A stretch of 64,000 nt of DNA from Gammaproteobacteria bacterium. GTDB taxonomy: Bacteria; Pseudomonadota; Gammaproteobacteria; Pseudomonadales; Azotimanducaceae_A. Positions 34,288-42,414 of this stretch are shown piece after piece. The notes below the pieces were generated by a model. It was not told the origin of the DNA. It saw nothing but the letters and a program-made list of their open reading frames with translations, and made no database searches. Every line of letters starts with the position of its first letter. Position 1 is the first letter of the stretch. The translations under genes and the position numbers were made by a program. The stretch covers positions 66,422 through 130,421 of the forward strand of contig DUAT01000171.1 in the NCBI GenBank assembly GCA_012960755.1. Direction: 5' to 3'.

Positions 34288-35076
34288 ATGGATTTAGAAG
34301 TGACGGGAAGAGTCGCTATTGTCACTGGAGGCAGTAGCGGAATAGGGCGCGCGGCGGCAGAAAGACTGTCTGCAGAAGGTGCGTTGGTTGCCCTGGTTTC
34401 AAGAACACAAGCTGATCTTGACAGGGTTGCAGCAGAAATCAGCTCCGTTTCGGGCAACGAGGTCATAGGGTTTGCAGCGGATGTACGCAGTGAGGACTCG
34501 GTGAAGTCCATGGTTGAAGCCGTTGTTGCACGCTGGGGTGGCGTTGATATTCTGATTAACAATGCAGGGACGTCTTCCGCCTCCCGGTTCGAGAAAATGA
34601 CCAACGAACAGGTAGAAGAAGACTTCTCACTAAAGGTCATGGGTGCAATCTACTGTACTCGCCATGCCTTACCCCATCTCAAAGCCCGTCGGGGTGCGAT
34701 ATGCAATACCACGACCCCGGGTGGTAAGGCGCCCGGTGCGGGTAGCCAGCCGACCGCGCTGTCCCGCGCGGCCGGGATCTCATTGACCAAAACCTGGTCC
34801 AAGGAGTTTGCGGCGGATGGCGTTCGGGTGAACACGGTTTGCGTTGGCCTGTTAAAAAGCCGACAGCATCTTCTGCGCTGGGAGAAAGCCAACGAGAAAG
34901 ATCCGGATTATAAACTCGACGACCATTATGAAATGATGGGCAAATTCGTGCCGATGGGCCGCGTCGGGGAGGCATCGGAGGCAGGTGATGTTATCGCCTT
35001 CCTCTGTTCCGGTCGAGCGAGCTATGTTACTGGCACAGCTGTTAATGTCGATGGTGGCGCTGCACCGGTAGTCTAG
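34288..35076 (+). CDS. Short-chain dehydrogenase/reductase with substituted catalytic residues
   Basis: A 262-residue Rossmann-fold SDR. The cofactor motif is VTGGSSGIG (~12-20), NNAG is at ~91-94 and the C-terminal half is normal (GTAVNVDGG). Where the family shows a catalytic Y-x-x-x-K, the aligned sequence is T-A-L-S-R (about 156-160), within GSQPTALSRAAG. So neither Tyr nor Lys is present; the Ser of the tetrad is replaced by a run of threonines (NTTTPGG). Related SDRs with 'P-T-x-x-x-R-A-A-G' exist, so this is a family trait rather than damage. The reaction is therefore uncertain. The start at 34288 follows GGGAGAGG. Confidence 0.8.
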   Translation: MDLEVTGRVAIVTGGSSGIGRAAAERLSAEGALVALVSRTQADLDRVAAEISSVSGNEVIGFAADVRSEDSVKSMVEAVVARWGGVDILINNAGTSSASRFEKMTNEQVEEDFSLKVMGAIYCTRHALPHLKARRGAICNTTTPGGKAPGAGSQPTALSRAAGISLTKTWSKEFAADGVRVNTVCVGLLKSRQHLLRWEKANEKDPDYKLDDHYEMMGKFVPMGRVGEASEAGDVIAFLCSGRASYVTGTAVNVDGGAAPVV

Positions 35077-35094
35077 TGTGGAACACAGCTGGCA

Positions 35095-38085
35095 TCATTC
35101 GGGTTTAGCCAGCAGTACATTCAGCGGAAAAGCTCTGCCGTTTTTTACGGTCATGACGACATTGTCGGCATCCTTGATATCCGCCAGGGGATCACCGTCA
35201 ATTACAACCATGTCCGCCAGTTTTCCGACTTCTATGGTACCGGTGTCTTCGATGACACCAGCTGCGGTCGCCGATGAGACAGTGGCTGCGTAGAGAGTCT
35301 GATACGGTGTTAACCCTGCCCTGACATATAGCCTGAGTTCCGCATGCAGACCCGCACCATACGGCACAAAGGGTGAATCTGTCCCGGTAACCACTAGTGC
35401 ACCGGCATCTACCAGTGCTTTTAAAGCCCGGGCATTGGCTTTTGCTGTCGAAGGCGCTGTCGCAATTCTGGAAAAGAACATTTTCAATCCGATCTTTGCC
35501 TGCGGTCCGTAAAACGCGTTGAACTGCAGCGTCTCGAAATAATCTTCATCTTCTGCTGCGATGACGGCGAAACCGGGTAAGACCAGAGTCGGTGTAATAC
35601 CCATGCCTGATTTTGCTAACAAATTGATCACGTCGCCATAGACGTGGCCAGTCTGAGAAACCTTGGGTTGATAGCCGCGTCTGCTGGTCCCGCCAATATG
35701 CTCAACATGATCCATACCATGGCTGACTGCGGGAAACAGTTCGTGGCTGGAGGTGGGAATTCCCATGCCGTGGGCTGCGTCAACCACCCGCTTCTGCCAT
35801 TCATCGGGCAGGCGAACGTAGGTTTTAATAAAATCCAGTTGCAATTGTCGAGTGCGCTCAATGGCGCGTTCAACATGCTGAACCGAAACCAGACCCTCAG
35901 CGATGGAATAGTAAACGCGATTACCATCCGCAAGATATCCCGTGATGTGCGTTCGTGGACCTATTCTTCGACCGCTGTCCCAGGCTTCCTGCCTTTCTTT
36001 TGCGACATAAGGCTCAGAGCCAGGGTCGCGGACTGTGGTGACGCCAAAGGCAAGCCAGGCGCGACCTTGTGATTCACTTAACAGACCCATGTGACCATGC
36101 ATTTCAAACAAGCCCGGCATGATCGTTTTGTCGGACATATTCACTACTTTCAGGTGTTGTTCAATTTGAGGTCCGATTGCCTTGATTCGATTGCCGGAAA
36201 TCACAATATCAACATTTTGCTGGTACTGACCAGATCGGCCGTTGAATAACCTGCCTGCGCGCAGCACCCATTCATCGGGCTGATTGTCCAGTCTGTAGTG
36301 CAGTTGCGGCGTGATATCGGTGAGGGTTCCCGTCGAGCCTGATAACCGGAACATCTTGTCCCCGCTCATGAAAACCACGTACTCACCATTGGCACTCCAG
36401 GAAGGATTATCCGTGAGTATCTCTGTGAGTTTGACCGGCTCACCCTGGCCGTCTAATCTTGCACGCCATAACAGGGCTTGCTGGATATAGGTAAATGTTT
36501 CGCCATCGGGCGAGAGATGAGGATTAAACAAATCCTGATGTGGAGTCGGCGTCATCCGGGTCGTCTCCCCAGATTCAACATCAATCGCGAGCAGATTGTA
36601 AACACCCTCTCGAAAACGAGTGGAGTAAGGGGAAAGGACGGCGGTGACCAGTTGCCTGCTGTCGGCTCGCCATGAGATTGGCTGCGGGGGCATCGGTTTA
36701 TAAATTGAAAGTTGCTCACCACTTACCAGATTGACCACGGTAAGCTGGGCACCAAGAGGATTGCCCTGCAGGGATTTGAACCCGGCGATGCTTTTTCCGT
36801 CCGGAGACCAGGCAATGCCCGTCAGGTCTAGATTCCCTTCCAGTTCTGCCGCAACATTATCGACAAGTGAATAAACCCAGATCGCCAGATCTCCGGTTTT
36901 GTCTGATAAATAGGCAATGTTTAATCCATCAGCTGAGAAAACCGGTGTCTGGTCTGCAAAGGGATCATTTGTTAACTGCTGGATTTCGCCACTTGAGACA
37001 TTCATTAGCCACAAGTCCCCGAGCGCCGTAAACGTCACTGACTCTCCATCTGATGAGATTGCCGGTGTGGATATTCCAAGCGCGGTTCGTTCCACGTCGC
37101 TGTAATCACGCCTCTTACGCTGGTAGCTTTCCCGATTTAAGGTGAAACTGGCGGTGAATGGAATCACCGATTCTGTTTCCTCAATGACGAGTCGCCTGAT
37201 CTCGCCACTGGCGGTGTAAACCAGCGTATCTTTTGTCGTCCAGCTGCCACGAAATGGAAAGACGTCGGCATCGTCCGCAGACAAGGTCCTAGCTTCGCCG
37301 CTGGCAAGATCCAGCAGCTTGAGTTTTGCACTTAAACCCGCAGCCGCTGAACTGGTTCGAAGCCTGTAGCTTATTCCACTGTCATCAGGTCTCCATGAAA
37401 TGCCTGAAATGGCCCCTGTCTCTGTCAGCAGGGTTGTTATCTTTTTTAAGGATGAATCGCTGGGGGATGCATCTGCGGATAATTCCAGCAGTCGGATCTC
37501 GTAATTACCTTTACCTGCGTTGGCAGCGAATGCGATTTTGTTGCCATCGGCAGACCAGGCCGGAGAGTGTTCGTTTTCCTCGCTTTTCGTCAGTTGCAAC
37601 TGAGTGCCGTCAGTGAGTAACCAGATGTCATAGTTGCCATCCCGGTCTGACGAAAAAACCACATCGTTGGTCCTGGGTGAGAAGGCAGGTTCCCGATCAT
37701 CGAAAGGGTCGCTGGTAAGTGCCGTGGGATTCTCCCCATTGGATCCCAACTGCCACAGATCCCAATTGCCGCTCTTATATCCCTGGAAAACAATCAATGA
37801 TCCATCTTTGGACCAATGTGGCTCCCTGGCGTCAAAGTAGTAATCTGTAATCGCCGTTGCCTTGCCTCCCGATGCATCCAGCGTGAACAAGGTCCCCTGA
37901 ATACTCGCTACAATTCGCTCGCCATCAGGTGAAACGGCGACTGCCATGTTGGTACCCTGACTGACTTCAACCGTCACTGGTTCTTGTTTCGGCGAAAGAC
38001 TTGCAGAGTCAACGGAGTCAGCAGCGTCAGGGCTGCAGGCAGCGACTAACACCAACGCAAAGACAAGCACTGGAAATCTGAACAT
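35095..38085 (-). CDS. Lipoprotein with TolB-like beta-propeller and C-terminal amidohydrolase domain
   Basis: About 996 residues. A lipoprotein signal ends in LVAAC. The first ~600 residues are PD40/TolB-type propeller repeats (DGERIVASIQGTLFTLD, KDGSLIVFQGYKSGNWDLW, PRTNDVVFSSDRDGNYDIW and more). The last ~380 are an imidazolonepropionase-like amidohydrolase: H-x-H metal site in MPGLFEMHGHMG, second-sphere His in SSHELFPAVSHGMDHVEHIGG, and Asp in TGTDSPFVPYG. It is expected to act in the periplasm or on the outer membrane as an amide or cyclic-amide hydrolase. The ATG at 38085 follows AGAGG; a GTG lies two codons upstream. The gene converges on the SDR gene 18 bp away. Confidence 0.88.
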   Translation of the reverse strand: MFRFPVLVFALVLVAACSPDAADSVDSASLSPKQEPVTVEVSQGTNMAVAVSPDGERIVASIQGTLFTLDASGGKATAITDYYFDAREPHWSKDGSLIVFQGYKSGNWDLWQLGSNGENPTALTSDPFDDREPAFSPRTNDVVFSSDRDGNYDIWLLTDGTQLQLTKSEENEHSPAWSADGNKIAFAANAGKGNYEIRLLELSADASPSDSSLKKITTLLTETGAISGISWRPDDSGISYRLRTSSAAAGLSAKLKLLDLASGEARTLSADDADVFPFRGSWTTKDTLVYTASGEIRRLVIEETESVIPFTASFTLNRESYQRKRRDYSDVERTALGISTPAISSDGESVTFTALGDLWLMNVSSGEIQQLTNDPFADQTPVFSADGLNIAYLSDKTGDLAIWVYSLVDNVAAELEGNLDLTGIAWSPDGKSIAGFKSLQGNPLGAQLTVVNLVSGEQLSIYKPMPPQPISWRADSRQLVTAVLSPYSTRFREGVYNLLAIDVESGETTRMTPTPHQDLFNPHLSPDGETFTYIQQALLWRARLDGQGEPVKLTEILTDNPSWSANGEYVVFMSGDKMFRLSGSTGTLTDITPQLHYRLDNQPDEWVLRAGRLFNGRSGQYQQNVDIVISGNRIKAIGPQIEQHLKVVNMSDKTIMPGLFEMHGHMGLLSESQGRAWLAFGVTTVRDPGSEPYVAKERQEAWDSGRRIGPRTHITGYLADGNRVYYSIAEGLVSVQHVERAIERTRQLQLDFIKTYVRLPDEWQKRVVDAAHGMGIPTSSHELFPAVSHGMDHVEHIGGTSRRGYQPKVSQTGHVYGDVINLLAKSGMGITPTLVLPGFAVIAAEDEDYFETLQFNAFYGPQAKIGLKMFFSRIATAPSTAKANARALKALVDAGALVVTGTDSPFVPYGAGLHAELRLYVRAGLTPYQTLYAATVSSATAAGVIEDTGTIEVGKLADMVVIDGDPLADIKDADNVVMTVKNGRAFPLNVLLAKPE

Positions 38086-38165
38086 ACACACCTCTTCTTT
38101 TTGTATCTAATTTGACAACGCGATACCCTATGATGTTGCCAGACCCCGTTAGGAGTCATCCTGGT

Positions 38166-38522
38166 TCAATCCGAGTCCAACGGCACAAACAGACATCTGC
38201 GGGACTCACCATTGACTGCCCTGCTAATATGGCCTTGCCCGGTGGTGTCTTCAGCCAGCAGAATATCACCGGGCCCTAGACGGCGAACACTGCCGTCACC
38301 CACTTCGATTTCCACGGAACCTGTCAGATTGATAACAAACTGCCGCCTCGGGGCCGTATGGTAGTCCAGTGCATAGTCCCCATCCACTTCACGGAAGATG
38401 ACGCCTTTGCCACGCCAGAGGTCTGAGTTTCTACCCACGGCACCCTGGTCTTTAAGTGTGATTTCAATATCCTCGAAATGTGAAGCGTTGTCGTTACCCG
38501 TATATACACGTACCGCCTTCAT
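38166..38522 (-). CDS. Small cupin-domain protein
   Basis: A 118-residue single-domain cupin. The core strands read YHTAPRRQFVINLTGSVEIEVGDG and RRLGPGDILLAED, with one metal-type His (YHTAPRRQ) and a late His in GQGHISRAV. The first cupin motif lacks the full H-x-H-x4-E set, so metal binding is doubtful. The gene is preceded by a strong AGGAGG site and, just before it, an inverted repeat. The function is unknown. Confidence 0.75.
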   Translation of the reverse strand: MKAVRVYTGNDNASHFEDIEITLKDQGAVGRNSDLWRGKGVIFREVDGDYALDYHTAPRRQFVINLTGSVEIEVGDGSVRRLGPGDILLAEDTTGQGHISRAVNGESRRCLFVPLDSD

Positions 38523-38538
38523 GATTTACCTCCTGTTT

Positions 38539-38553
38539 GTAGGTTTAGCCTAC
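38539..38553. promoter_or_regulatory. Inverted repeat in the cupin leader (possible operator)
   Basis: GTAGG-TTTAG-CCTAC forms a 5-bp dyad immediately 5' of the ribosome-binding site of the cupin gene. It could be an operator or a small hairpin. It is too short to be certain. Confidence 0.35.
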
Positions 38554-38629
38554 TGTAAACAAAAAGAAGCGCCAGATAAAAGGGTAGCTGCTGCAAGTTG
38601 AATGATCACGGACCTTCCCCTTTTATGGT

Positions 38630-38635
38630 TATAAT
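38630..38635 (+). promoter_or_regulatory. -10 box upstream of the CDF transporter gene
   Basis: A perfect TATAAT lies about 94 bp before the start codon, preceded by GACCTTCCCC. No good -35 box exists at 17 bp. Long-spacer promoters of this kind are typical of MerR-family activation, and CTTCCC-type half sites are seen at metal-responsive MerR operators. That reading is speculative, since no MerR gene is in the window. Confidence 0.4.
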
Positions 38636-38728
38636 CTGCTTAATGTGGATTTTGAGTTATCGAGTTTGATAGCAAACGCTGCATTGCCGATAGAGCCGCT
38701 AGCAGAACCTGACAGAAGAAGAGTAAAC

Positions 38729-39355
38729 ATGAGTAGTTGTTGTACGGAAACAAGTTGTGAAATCGACAAGCTTCGCGATAAGCAGTCCAAAACGCTGGTG
38801 GTTGTTCTGGCTGTTAATTGCGTTATGTTTGTTGTGGAATTCTCCGCAGGGTTTATTGCTTCATCCACCGCTTTGATGGCCGATTCCCTGGATATGCTTG
38901 GGGATGCATTTGTCTATGGTTTTAGCCTTTATGTGGTTGCGAAAGAAGATGATTGGAAGGCGAGGGCGGCTTACGCCAAGAGCGCAGTTATGTTCATGTT
39001 CGGGGTGTTTGTCTTATTTCAGGTGGGCACAAAACTGGTCTATGTTGAAGTACCTCAATATGAAATCATGGGGTCCATCGGTATTCTTGCCCTTGTTGCC
39101 AATAGTGTTTGTCTTTATTTACTCACACGGCACCGGGAAGACGATGTCAATATGCGTTCGGTCTGGTTGTGCTCCAGGAATGACATTATTGCCAATGTAT
39201 CGGTGCTCATTGCCGGGGCAGGGGTGCTGTTGACGGCGAGTCACTGGCCGGATGTTCTGGTCGGTTTAGGTATTGCCGTGTTGTTTATCAGATCATCAAT
39301 GCTGGTCTTCAAAGACGCTCAGTCAACGATGGAACGGTACAGCTGCGAGCGTTGA
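38729..39355 (+). CDS. Small cation-diffusion-facilitator (CDF)-type transporter
   Basis: A protein of about 208 residues starting MSSCCTETSCEIDKLRDKQ, where the Cys cluster and following helix are typical of the short CDF-type 'cation transporters' often found near metal-resistance genes. The TM segments carry the metal site residues: ADSLDMLGDAF in TM2 and SRNDIIANVSVL in TM5. The usual C-terminal cytoplasmic dimerisation domain is absent, as in this subgroup. It is predicted to export Zn(II)-like divalent ions in exchange for protons. The start at 38729 is chosen because homology begins at MSSCC. The 3' end overlaps the convergent gene by 37 bp. Confidence 0.8.
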   Translation: MSSCCTETSCEIDKLRDKQSKTLVVVLAVNCVMFVVEFSAGFIASSTALMADSLDMLGDAFVYGFSLYVVAKEDDWKARAAYAKSAVMFMFGVFVLFQVGTKLVYVEVPQYEIMGSIGILALVANSVCLYLLTRHREDDVNMRSVWLCSRNDIIANVSVLIAGAGVLLTASHWPDVLVGLGIAVLFIRSSMLVFKDAQSTMERYSCER

Positions 39356-39780
39356 AGTACAGGGTCGAGCAGGGATAAATCGCCTGGCTCTATTTCGTTT
39401 CCCCTTGGGAATGGCGGTCCTGGTGCCAGACCCAATCCCACCAGCACACGATCATCCTGGTAATAACAGGCGAATGTGTGGAACAGCAGGGCGTTAAACA
39501 GGTCAGCCTCGTTTTTGCTGAATTCCTCGACTAGCAGGTGTCGCTCTGTTCGTGGGAGCCCGGCGAACGGCTCTTCAAAGCTGTTCAGTGCCAGCGCCAG
39601 AACTGGAATAAACTCGGGCGCCTGGCCAGTGATGTAAGTGACCAGATCCAGTTCTGCTGCACTTGGTAATTCCCTGTCTTCGTCGGCTGGAATCATGGCG
39701 TCCAGAAGGGCGGCCAGGTTGGCTTGTTGTGCTGACGTCAGCGGATTGTCGGTTGTAATGATGTCATTGTCATCTTTCAT
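39319..39780 (-). CDS. Gluconate 2-dehydrogenase subunit 3-like small subunit
   Basis: A 153-residue protein of the gluconate_2-dh3 family: LTSAQQANLAALLDAMIPADED, then DLVTYITG, SFEEPFAGLPRTERHLLVEEF and FNALLFHTFACYYQD. It is the partner that accompanies FAD-containing GMC dehydrogenases. No Tat signal is visible, unlike the periplasmic gluconate dehydrogenase subunit, so the complex may be cytoplasmic. It follows the GMC gene by 12 bp and overlaps the convergent transporter gene by 37 bp. Confidence 0.82.
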   Translation of the reverse strand: MKDDNDIITTDNPLTSAQQANLAALLDAMIPADEDRELPSAAELDLVTYITGQAPEFIPVLALALNSFEEPFAGLPRTERHLLVEEFSKNEADLFNALLFHTFACYYQDDRVLVGLGLAPGPPFPRGNEIEPGDLSLLDPVLQRSQLYRSIVD

Positions 39781-39792
39781 ATTAAGCGCGCC

Positions 39793-41394
39793 TTAGTCGA
39801 ACAGATTAGCAAGATTCTTTTTCATAGTGTCGGCAATGTAGAGTGCCAATGCCTGAATCGTGCTGGTTGGATTCACGCCGCCGGACGTGACGAATATGCT
39901 GCCGTCGACAATGAAGAGATTGCGAACATCATGACTGCGCCCCCAGGAATTAACTACCGATTTGTCAGGATCATCGCCCATACGCGCGGTACCCAACAGG
40001 TGCCAACCAGCAGGGCGAACCGGTCCGGCGGAAGTGATGTCTCTAGCGCCAGCCGCGACCATCACTTCTTCTCCACGCGCTAGTCCGTGATCGAGCATCT
40101 TTCTGCTGTTCTCACTCATTCGGTAGGTGATCTTCGGTGCCGGAATGCCGTCGGAATCCACAAGGTGTGGGTCGAGGCTCACTGTGTTGTGTTCCTCGGG
40201 CAGATCCTCGCAGAGGATAGCGATCGATGCGACATGATCGAAGCGTTTTTCGAAGGCCGCATGATGACCTTCACCCCAGGGAATGATTCCCGCAACATGG
40301 CCTTGCAATGCCGTACCGACGGGCCCTGCTCCCCGTGTAATCTGCATGTTGTATCCCCGAACGAAACCCCGGGACAGATCCGTTTCGTAAAACTCCTTAC
40401 TCAGTATGCAGCAACCCTGGGGACCGATGTGGCTGTCCAGTTTTTCCTCGAATACCCCCTGGACAATACCAAAGGGGTGGAACATCAGATTCTTGCCAAC
40501 GAGACCGCTACGATTCGCCAGGCCATCGGGGAATTGATCAGAGCGTGAGTTCAGCAGAAGTCGAGGTGTGCCAACACCATTGCATGCCATTATAACAACT
40601 TCAGCTTTCTGTTGTTGTTCAACACCATCAGCATCGTAGTAGATCACACCGTCAGCCATGCCATCTTCATTCACTGTTATTTCACGCACCCGGCAGCGTG
40701 TTCTGAGTTCAACTCCGCGCCGAATCGCTTCCGGCCAGTAGGTGATGTCGACACTGGATTTTGCGCCCTGGGAACAGCCAGAAGTACAGGGTCCCAGGTT
40801 CAGGCATTTATCCCGACCCTGGTAGGGCTGGGAGATGATAGCGCTGTCTGAAGGCCACCAGTGCCAACCCAGGTTGTTGTACCCTCTGGCGATGGTTTCT
40901 CCGACAAGTCCAAGTGGAATAGGGGGTAAAGGGGGTTGTTTGGGAGGGTATGCGGGATCTCCGGAAAGCCCAGAAACACCCATCATCCGGTCATTTTGGT
41001 TAAAATAGGGTTCGAGTTGAGAATAATCAACGGGCCAGTCTTCAGCCACTCCATCCAGCGACTTTACTCGGAAATCAGACGGATGTAAGCGGGGGAAGTG
41101 CGCAGCGTAGAGTATCGTCCCACCACCAACCCCGTTGAAATTGACGACGGAGATTGGCGAGTCCTCGTCGTTGATCGGGTAGTCTGTTGGCAGCCCGCGA
41201 ACGTTGGGATTACTGTTAAAGTCCTTGAACTGCTGCACCTCCCAGTCCTGTTTCGTGGTTGGATACTCGGCCGAATTCATCCAGTCGCCTTGCTCAAGGC
41301 AAAGGATTCGCATCCTCGTATCCGCGAGGCTCCAGGCCATGGCAGCACCTGAGGCACCGGCACCGATTATCAGTACATCAACAGTATCTTGCAT
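39793..41394 (-). CDS. GMC-family FAD oxidoreductase (dehydrogenase large subunit)
   Basis: A 533-residue flavoprotein. The dinucleotide-binding motif is IIGAGASGAAMA (~10-21), FAD covering is NFNGVGGGTILYAA, and an internal Cys-rich loop is LGPCTSGCSQGAK. The active-site His is in WHLLGTARMG and the conserved Asn in GVNPTSTIQALA. It oxidises an alcohol or aldose group and passes electrons on, together with the small subunit encoded 12 bp downstream. No haem subunit is encoded nearby, so the electron acceptor is unknown. The Cys-rich loop recalls the group of gluconate/sorbose-type dehydrogenases. The substrate cannot be read from the sequence. Confidence 0.88.
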   Translation of the reverse strand: MQDTVDVLIIGAGASGAAMAWSLADTRMRILCLEQGDWMNSAEYPTTKQDWEVQQFKDFNSNPNVRGLPTDYPINDEDSPISVVNFNGVGGGTILYAAHFPRLHPSDFRVKSLDGVAEDWPVDYSQLEPYFNQNDRMMGVSGLSGDPAYPPKQPPLPPIPLGLVGETIARGYNNLGWHWWPSDSAIISQPYQGRDKCLNLGPCTSGCSQGAKSSVDITYWPEAIRRGVELRTRCRVREITVNEDGMADGVIYYDADGVEQQQKAEVVIMACNGVGTPRLLLNSRSDQFPDGLANRSGLVGKNLMFHPFGIVQGVFEEKLDSHIGPQGCCILSKEFYETDLSRGFVRGYNMQITRGAGPVGTALQGHVAGIIPWGEGHHAAFEKRFDHVASIAILCEDLPEEHNTVSLDPHLVDSDGIPAPKITYRMSENSRKMLDHGLARGEEVMVAAGARDITSAGPVRPAGWHLLGTARMGDDPDKSVVNSWGRSHDVRNLFIVDGSIFVTSGGVNPTSTIQALALYIADTMKKNLANLFD

Positions 41395-41485
41395 CTGCGT
41401 CTCCCATCAGGTCGAAGGTCAAATCAAGGACCAGAGGGTCAAAGAGTAACACGAGCCACCAGGCCGGTCGCAAACAATAAAAGAT

Positions 41486-41551
41486 GGTCGGACACGGTAC
41501 TGGCAGGGGGCATTCATATGCGATAACTTGTCAGTCACAACGTGTCCGACC
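41486..41551 (+). promoter_or_regulatory. Large two-tier hairpin in the leader of the histidine-phosphatase gene
   Basis: GGTCGGACACG (41486-41496) and CGTGTCCGACC (41541-41551) are perfect 11-bp inverted repeats. Inside them ACTGGCAG (41499-41506) pairs with TTGTCAGT (41528-41535) using two G-U pairs, leaving a 21-nt loop. The structure ends 7 nt before the ATG at 41559, next to the GAGAG ribosome-binding site. It could control translation or bind a regulator as DNA. There is no T-run, so it is not a classical terminator. Confidence 0.6.
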
Positions 41552-41558
41552 GCGAGAG

Positions 41559-42218
41559 ATGGTATCTACATTGCTGAAAAATAGTCGATTTCCTGTTGCG
41601 GTACTTGGATTGTTACTTCTGTCCGTGATCACATTCTACGCCCTGGATAGCCTGGTGCCCAAATGCGAGGGGATGGTGACGGCGGCCTATTCGGAGATTA
41701 AAAAGTCCTGGCACGATGGCGACATCTTTGTCGTGCTTCGCCATACCGAGAAATGTACATCGGCTGATCCAAAGTGTCCGTTGAACGACGAATGGCTGAC
41801 GGAGGAAGGAATCGAGCAGGCCCGGCAAATCAGGAACGGATTACGCAAGTTAGGTTACGACAATGTTGATGTACTCCACAGCCCGGCGTTGAGAACGACC
41901 ATGACGGCAGAAATTGTCAAGCCTGATACGGCGCTAGCTGCGCAATGGCTTGCCGAGGGATGCAGAAACGAGTTGTTGGAGAAGATGAAAAGCCAGAAAC
42001 GACCCGGTACGAATATTGTCCTGATCACTCACAGCAACTGTATGAACGCGCTTAAAGATGAACGACTAAACGACATCCTGGATTTTAATGTTGGAAAGGA
42101 AGCATTTTACGGTATCAGCCTGCTGCTTCGCCAGGGAAGCGATCTTCAGATTGAAGTATTAGGCTGTATTCTACCGTCACAATGGGATGAAGCTGAACCA
42201 GGCGTGGCGCTTCGTTGA
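41559..42218 (+). CDS. Membrane-anchored histidine phosphatase superfamily protein (Ais-like)
   Basis: About 219 residues with one N-terminal TM anchor (PVAVLGLLLLSVITFYAL) and a periplasmic phosphatase-like domain. The catalytic R-H is in VVLRHTEKC (~61-62). The acid region is LRTTMTAEIV, and the second His is in LITHSNCMN. 'RHxExC...' followed by an LTEEGIEQAR helix recalls the Ais/LPS heptose-phosphate phosphatase-like branch. I start it at 41559; the longer frame from 41484 would run through the leader hairpin and has no homology. A role in envelope phosphate removal is inference. Confidence 0.75.
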   Translation: MVSTLLKNSRFPVAVLGLLLLSVITFYALDSLVPKCEGMVTAAYSEIKKSWHDGDIFVVLRHTEKCTSADPKCPLNDEWLTEEGIEQARQIRNGLRKLGYDNVDVLHSPALRTTMTAEIVKPDTALAAQWLAEGCRNELLEKMKSQKRPGTNIVLITHSNCMNALKDERLNDILDFNVGKEAFYGISLLLRQGSDLQIEVLGCILPSQWDEAEPGVALR

Positions 42219-42414
42219 AGTGCCATAAACATCAGGTCGCCCCCTTGTATCGTTAAGTCTTTTGACCGAGAATAAGAACGATAGGCGTAGTAATTGATTG
42301 GCGGTCTAGCGACGACTGTTTAACAAACGGATCATTGTAAAATTTGTCGCGATTCTTAAGAAGTAGTATCTAACCATCAATAGATTATTTCGAAATCCTG
42401 TATTTTTCATTGCC

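Noticed and set aside
42248..42283. Inverted repeat TATCGTT/AACGATA as terminator of the histidine phosphatase gene
   Set aside because: Only seven base pairs with a 22-base loop and no T-run; it may be chance.
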